DNA of 32,787 nucleotides from Gemmatimonadaceae bacterium (GTDB lineage Bacteria; Gemmatimonadota; Gemmatimonadetes; Gemmatimonadales; Gemmatimonadaceae), in the NCBI GenBank assembly GCA_020853635.1, contig JADYYN010000053.1, positions 1 to 32,787 of the forward strand, given 5' to 3'. Made by a program: the position numbers and the translations under genes. The first letter of the stretch is position 1, and every line of letters begins with the position of its first letter. This document shows, one piece after another, positions 31,146 through 32,787 of the stretch. A model generated the notes under the pieces. It did no database searches and was not told the DNA's origin. It saw nothing but the letters and a program-made list of their open reading frames with translations.

Positions 31146-32243
31146 GGCGACCTGGTGCTGCCGCCGAAGGTCGCGCTCGTCCTGGGCGGCGGCGGCCTCA
31201 AGGGCTTCGCGCACATCGGCGTGTTGCGCGCCTTCGAGGAGCGCGGCATCCGGCCGACCGTCGTCGCGGGTACGAGCATCGGCTCGTTGATCGCCGCCGC
31301 CTACGTCGGCGGCATGCCGGTGGACGAGATGGAGCGACGCGCGCTGGCGCTCAACAAAGGCGATCTGTTCCGGATCGACCATATCTCGATGGTCACGAAA
31401 CGGATGTTGTCGCCGTCGCTCTATCTCTCGCGACCGCTCGAGAAGCTCGTGCGCGAGATCGTCCCGAAGGGATCGTTCCGAGAGCTCCCGCGGCCGCTGC
31501 TGGTGAACACGGTCGATCTCGAATCCGCGTCGCAGGTGTTGTGGGGCCTGCCCGGGTTGCAGGACGTCTCGATCGCCGACGCGGTGTACGCCTCGTGCGC
31601 GCTGCCGGGCTTCTTCCCCCCGGCGATCGTCGGCGGGCGCACCTGTGCCGACGGCGGCATCTCCGACAACGTGCCGGCCCTCGCCGCCTCGCACGGCATG
31701 GATGCGGTGATCGCGGTGGACGTGGGCAGCACCAACATCGCGCGCGCGCGCCGGATCAAGGAGAAGGGCTTCGCAACTATATACATGCGCGCCGCCCAGA
31801 TCATGATGAAGTCGCTGCAGTCGCTGCAGCTGGAGCGCTGGCAGGGACCACCGCTGTTGCTCGTGCGTCCCGCGGTGTGGCAGTACGGCTGGTTCTCGTT
31901 CGCGCACGTGCGGCGCATGATCGAACTGGGCTACGAGGCGGCGAACGACGCACTCGATCGCGCCGGCGCCTCCCTCATGCTCGGCGGGGTGTGGCCGCGG
32001 CGCATGGTCGACGTGCGGGTGGACCATGCCGCCTGCACCGGCTGCGGGCTCTGCGTGTCGCTCGCGCCGCGGACCATGACGATGAACCGCGACGGGAAGG
32101 CCGAGGTGTTGGTGAGCCCGGTGGAGTGGTCGCGGGCCGATGGAGACTTCGTGCACCAGTGCCCGACGAATGCGATCCACGTGGATGCGCTTGAGGGACC
32201 GCACCGGTGGCCGACACTAGAAATGCCCATCCTCGAAGAGTGA
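31140..32243 (+). CDS. Patatin-like phospholipase with C-terminal [4Fe-4S] ferredoxin domain
   Basis: The N-terminal patatin domain (residues ~8-210) has the oxyanion loop GGGGLKGFAHIG, the nucleophile elbow GTSIGS with Ser46 and the catalytic Asp171 in DGGISDN. It should be a Ser-Asp acyl hydrolase acting on lipid esters. There is no signal peptide. Residues ~290-350 form a single-cluster ferredoxin domain: Cys299, Cys302 and Cys305 (CTGCGLC) with Cys341 before Pro (CPTNAI), enough to bind one [4Fe-4S] cluster. Both domains are in one uninterrupted frame. The ATG at 31107 would add 11 residues and leave three bases to the divergent regulator gene; 31140 is preferred because it directly precedes the domain. 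The TGA lies 15 bases before aconitase. Confidence 0.9.
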   Translation: MNGDLVLPPKVALVLGGGGLKGFAHIGVLRAFEERGIRPTVVAGTSIGSLIAAAYVGGMPVDEMERRALALNKGDLFRIDHISMVTKRMLSPSLYLSRPLEKLVREIVPKGSFRELPRPLLVNTVDLESASQVLWGLPGLQDVSIADAVYASCALPGFFPPAIVGGRTCADGGISDNVPALAASHGMDAVIAVDVGSTNIARARRIKEKGFATIYMRAAQIMMKSLQSLQLERWQGPPLLLVRPAVWQYGWFSFAHVRRMIELGYEAANDALDRAGASLMLGGVWPRRMVDVRVDHAACTGCGLCVSLAPRTMTMNRDGKAEVLVSPVEWSRADGDFVHQCPTNAIHVDALEGPHRWPTLEMPILEE

Positions 32244-32252
32244 GACTAGATT
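32224..32252 (+). promoter_or_regulatory. Candidate leaderless promoter of acnA
   Basis: TAGATT (32247-32252) ends six bases before the acnA ATG, with TGCCCA 17 bp upstream as a weak -35. No Shine-Dalgarno sequence is present, and the -10 is identical to that of the response-regulator gene. Confidence 0.42.
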
Positions 32253-32258
32253 TCCACC

Positions 32259-32787
32259 ATGTCCTCCCACAACACCTTCCGCAGCCGCGACACGCTGAGC
32301 GTCGACGGGCAGACCTACGTCTACTACCGTCTCGACGCCCTGTCCGGCCTCGCCGGCAACACCGTTGCCCGCCTCCCCTTCTCTCTCCGGGTCCTCCTCG
32401 AGAACCTCCTCCGCAATGAGGATGGTGGCTTCGTCAAGCCGGCCGATATCGAGTCCCTCGCGCGCTGGGACGTCAAGCAGCCCGTCGACAAGGAGATCGC
32501 GTTCCGCACGGCACGCGTACTCCTCCAGGACTTCACCGGTGTCCCCTGCGTCGTCGACCTCGCCGCCATGCGCGACGCGATCGCCACGCTCGGCGGCGAC
32601 CCGGGCAAGATCAATCCGCTGCAGCCCGTCGACCTCGTCATCGACCACTCGGTGCAGGTCGATGAATACGGCGTCGAAGCGGCCGAACTGCTCAACACCA
32701 AGCTCGAATACGAGCGCAACGGCGAGCGCTACCAGTTCCTGCGCTGGGGCGGCACCGCACTCCGCAACTTCCGCGTGGTCCCGCCGG
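32259..32787 (+). CDS. acnA: Aconitate hydratase A (5' part, runs off right edge)
   Basis: The first 176 residues of an AcnA/IRP-type aconitase are present, the enzyme that interconverts citrate and isocitrate in the TCA cycle using a [4Fe-4S] cluster. Diagnostic blocks include LPFSLRVLLENLLRNEDG, FRTARVLLQDFTGVPCVVDL, GGDPGKINPLQPVDLVIDHS and LEYERNGERYQFLRWG. The cluster cysteines lie further downstream, outside the window. The ATG at 32259 is fixed by alignment to the family N-terminus (FRSRDTLSVDGQTYVYYRL). Codons in this part end almost only in C or G, indicating high expression. The start appears leaderless. Confidence 0.95.
   Translation, partial: MSSHNTFRSRDTLSVDGQTYVYYRLDALSGLAGNTVARLPFSLRVLLENLLRNEDGGFVKPADIESLARWDVKQPVDKEIAFRTARVLLQDFTGVPCVVDLAAMRDAIATLGGDPGKINPLQPVDLVIDHSVQVDEYGVEAAELLNTKLEYERNGERYQFLRWGGTALRNFRVVPP

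Overview
This window is GC-rich and densely coded, and it carries the chromosomal gene mix of a free-living Gram-negative-type bacterium. It has a c-type cytochrome maturation (ccm) operon, a tripartite RND metal pump, lipoprotein and Sec signals, a secreted Asp-box propeller protein, acetyl-CoA synthetase and aconitase. Secreted BNR/Vps10-like proteins, M28 and M16 peptidases, many ATGA-overlapping genes and GC-rich antisense frames would suit Gemmatimonadota or a relative. That placement is inference from gene content, not a search result. I see no rRNA, tRNA, CRISPR array, phage or insertion sequence.

Left part (1-7400). The minus-strand ccmA-ccmB-ccmC operon runs off the left edge. A short STAS-domain protein precedes it. 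An AT-rich intergenic stretch separates these from plus-strand acs, which ends in a strong hairpin shared with a convergent DsbA-like oxidoreductase. A small unknown protein with its own terminator follows. Next come a small outer-membrane-type protein and a single-domain cyclic-nucleotide-binding protein, transcribed back-to-back from two similar promoters.

Middle part (7400-20270). A plus-strand operon encodes a secreted M28 peptidase, a DUF2461 protein and an asparagine synthetase. It collides tail-to-tail with a minus-strand operon encoding a TPR protein, an ABC ATPase (apparently with a CTG start), an ABC-2 permease and an M16 peptidase. Upstream are a small unknown protein, a class-A beta-lactamase-like protein lacking the deacylating Glu, and PsuG, overlapping one another. 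A kynureninase-like PLP enzyme follows.

Right part (20335-32787). A minus-strand czcCBA-type metal efflux operon, a secreted Asp-box propeller protein and an OmpR-type two-component system lie in one orientation. Divergent from the response regulator is a patatin-like phospholipase carrying a C-terminal [4Fe-4S] ferredoxin domain. Aconitase begins at the right edge.

The best new observation is regulatory. The czcCBA operon and the two-component operon share a nearly identical 17-bp direct-repeat box with 11-bp period, exactly 10 bp upstream of a TAGMTT -10 element and a few bases from the start codon. This ties the response regulator to the pump and to itself. In the response-regulator copy the box covers the start codon of the divergent patatin-ferredoxin gene. 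More widely, several genes show a TANNNT hexamer 6-9 nt before ATG with no Shine-Dalgarno sequence, suggesting frequent leaderless transcripts.
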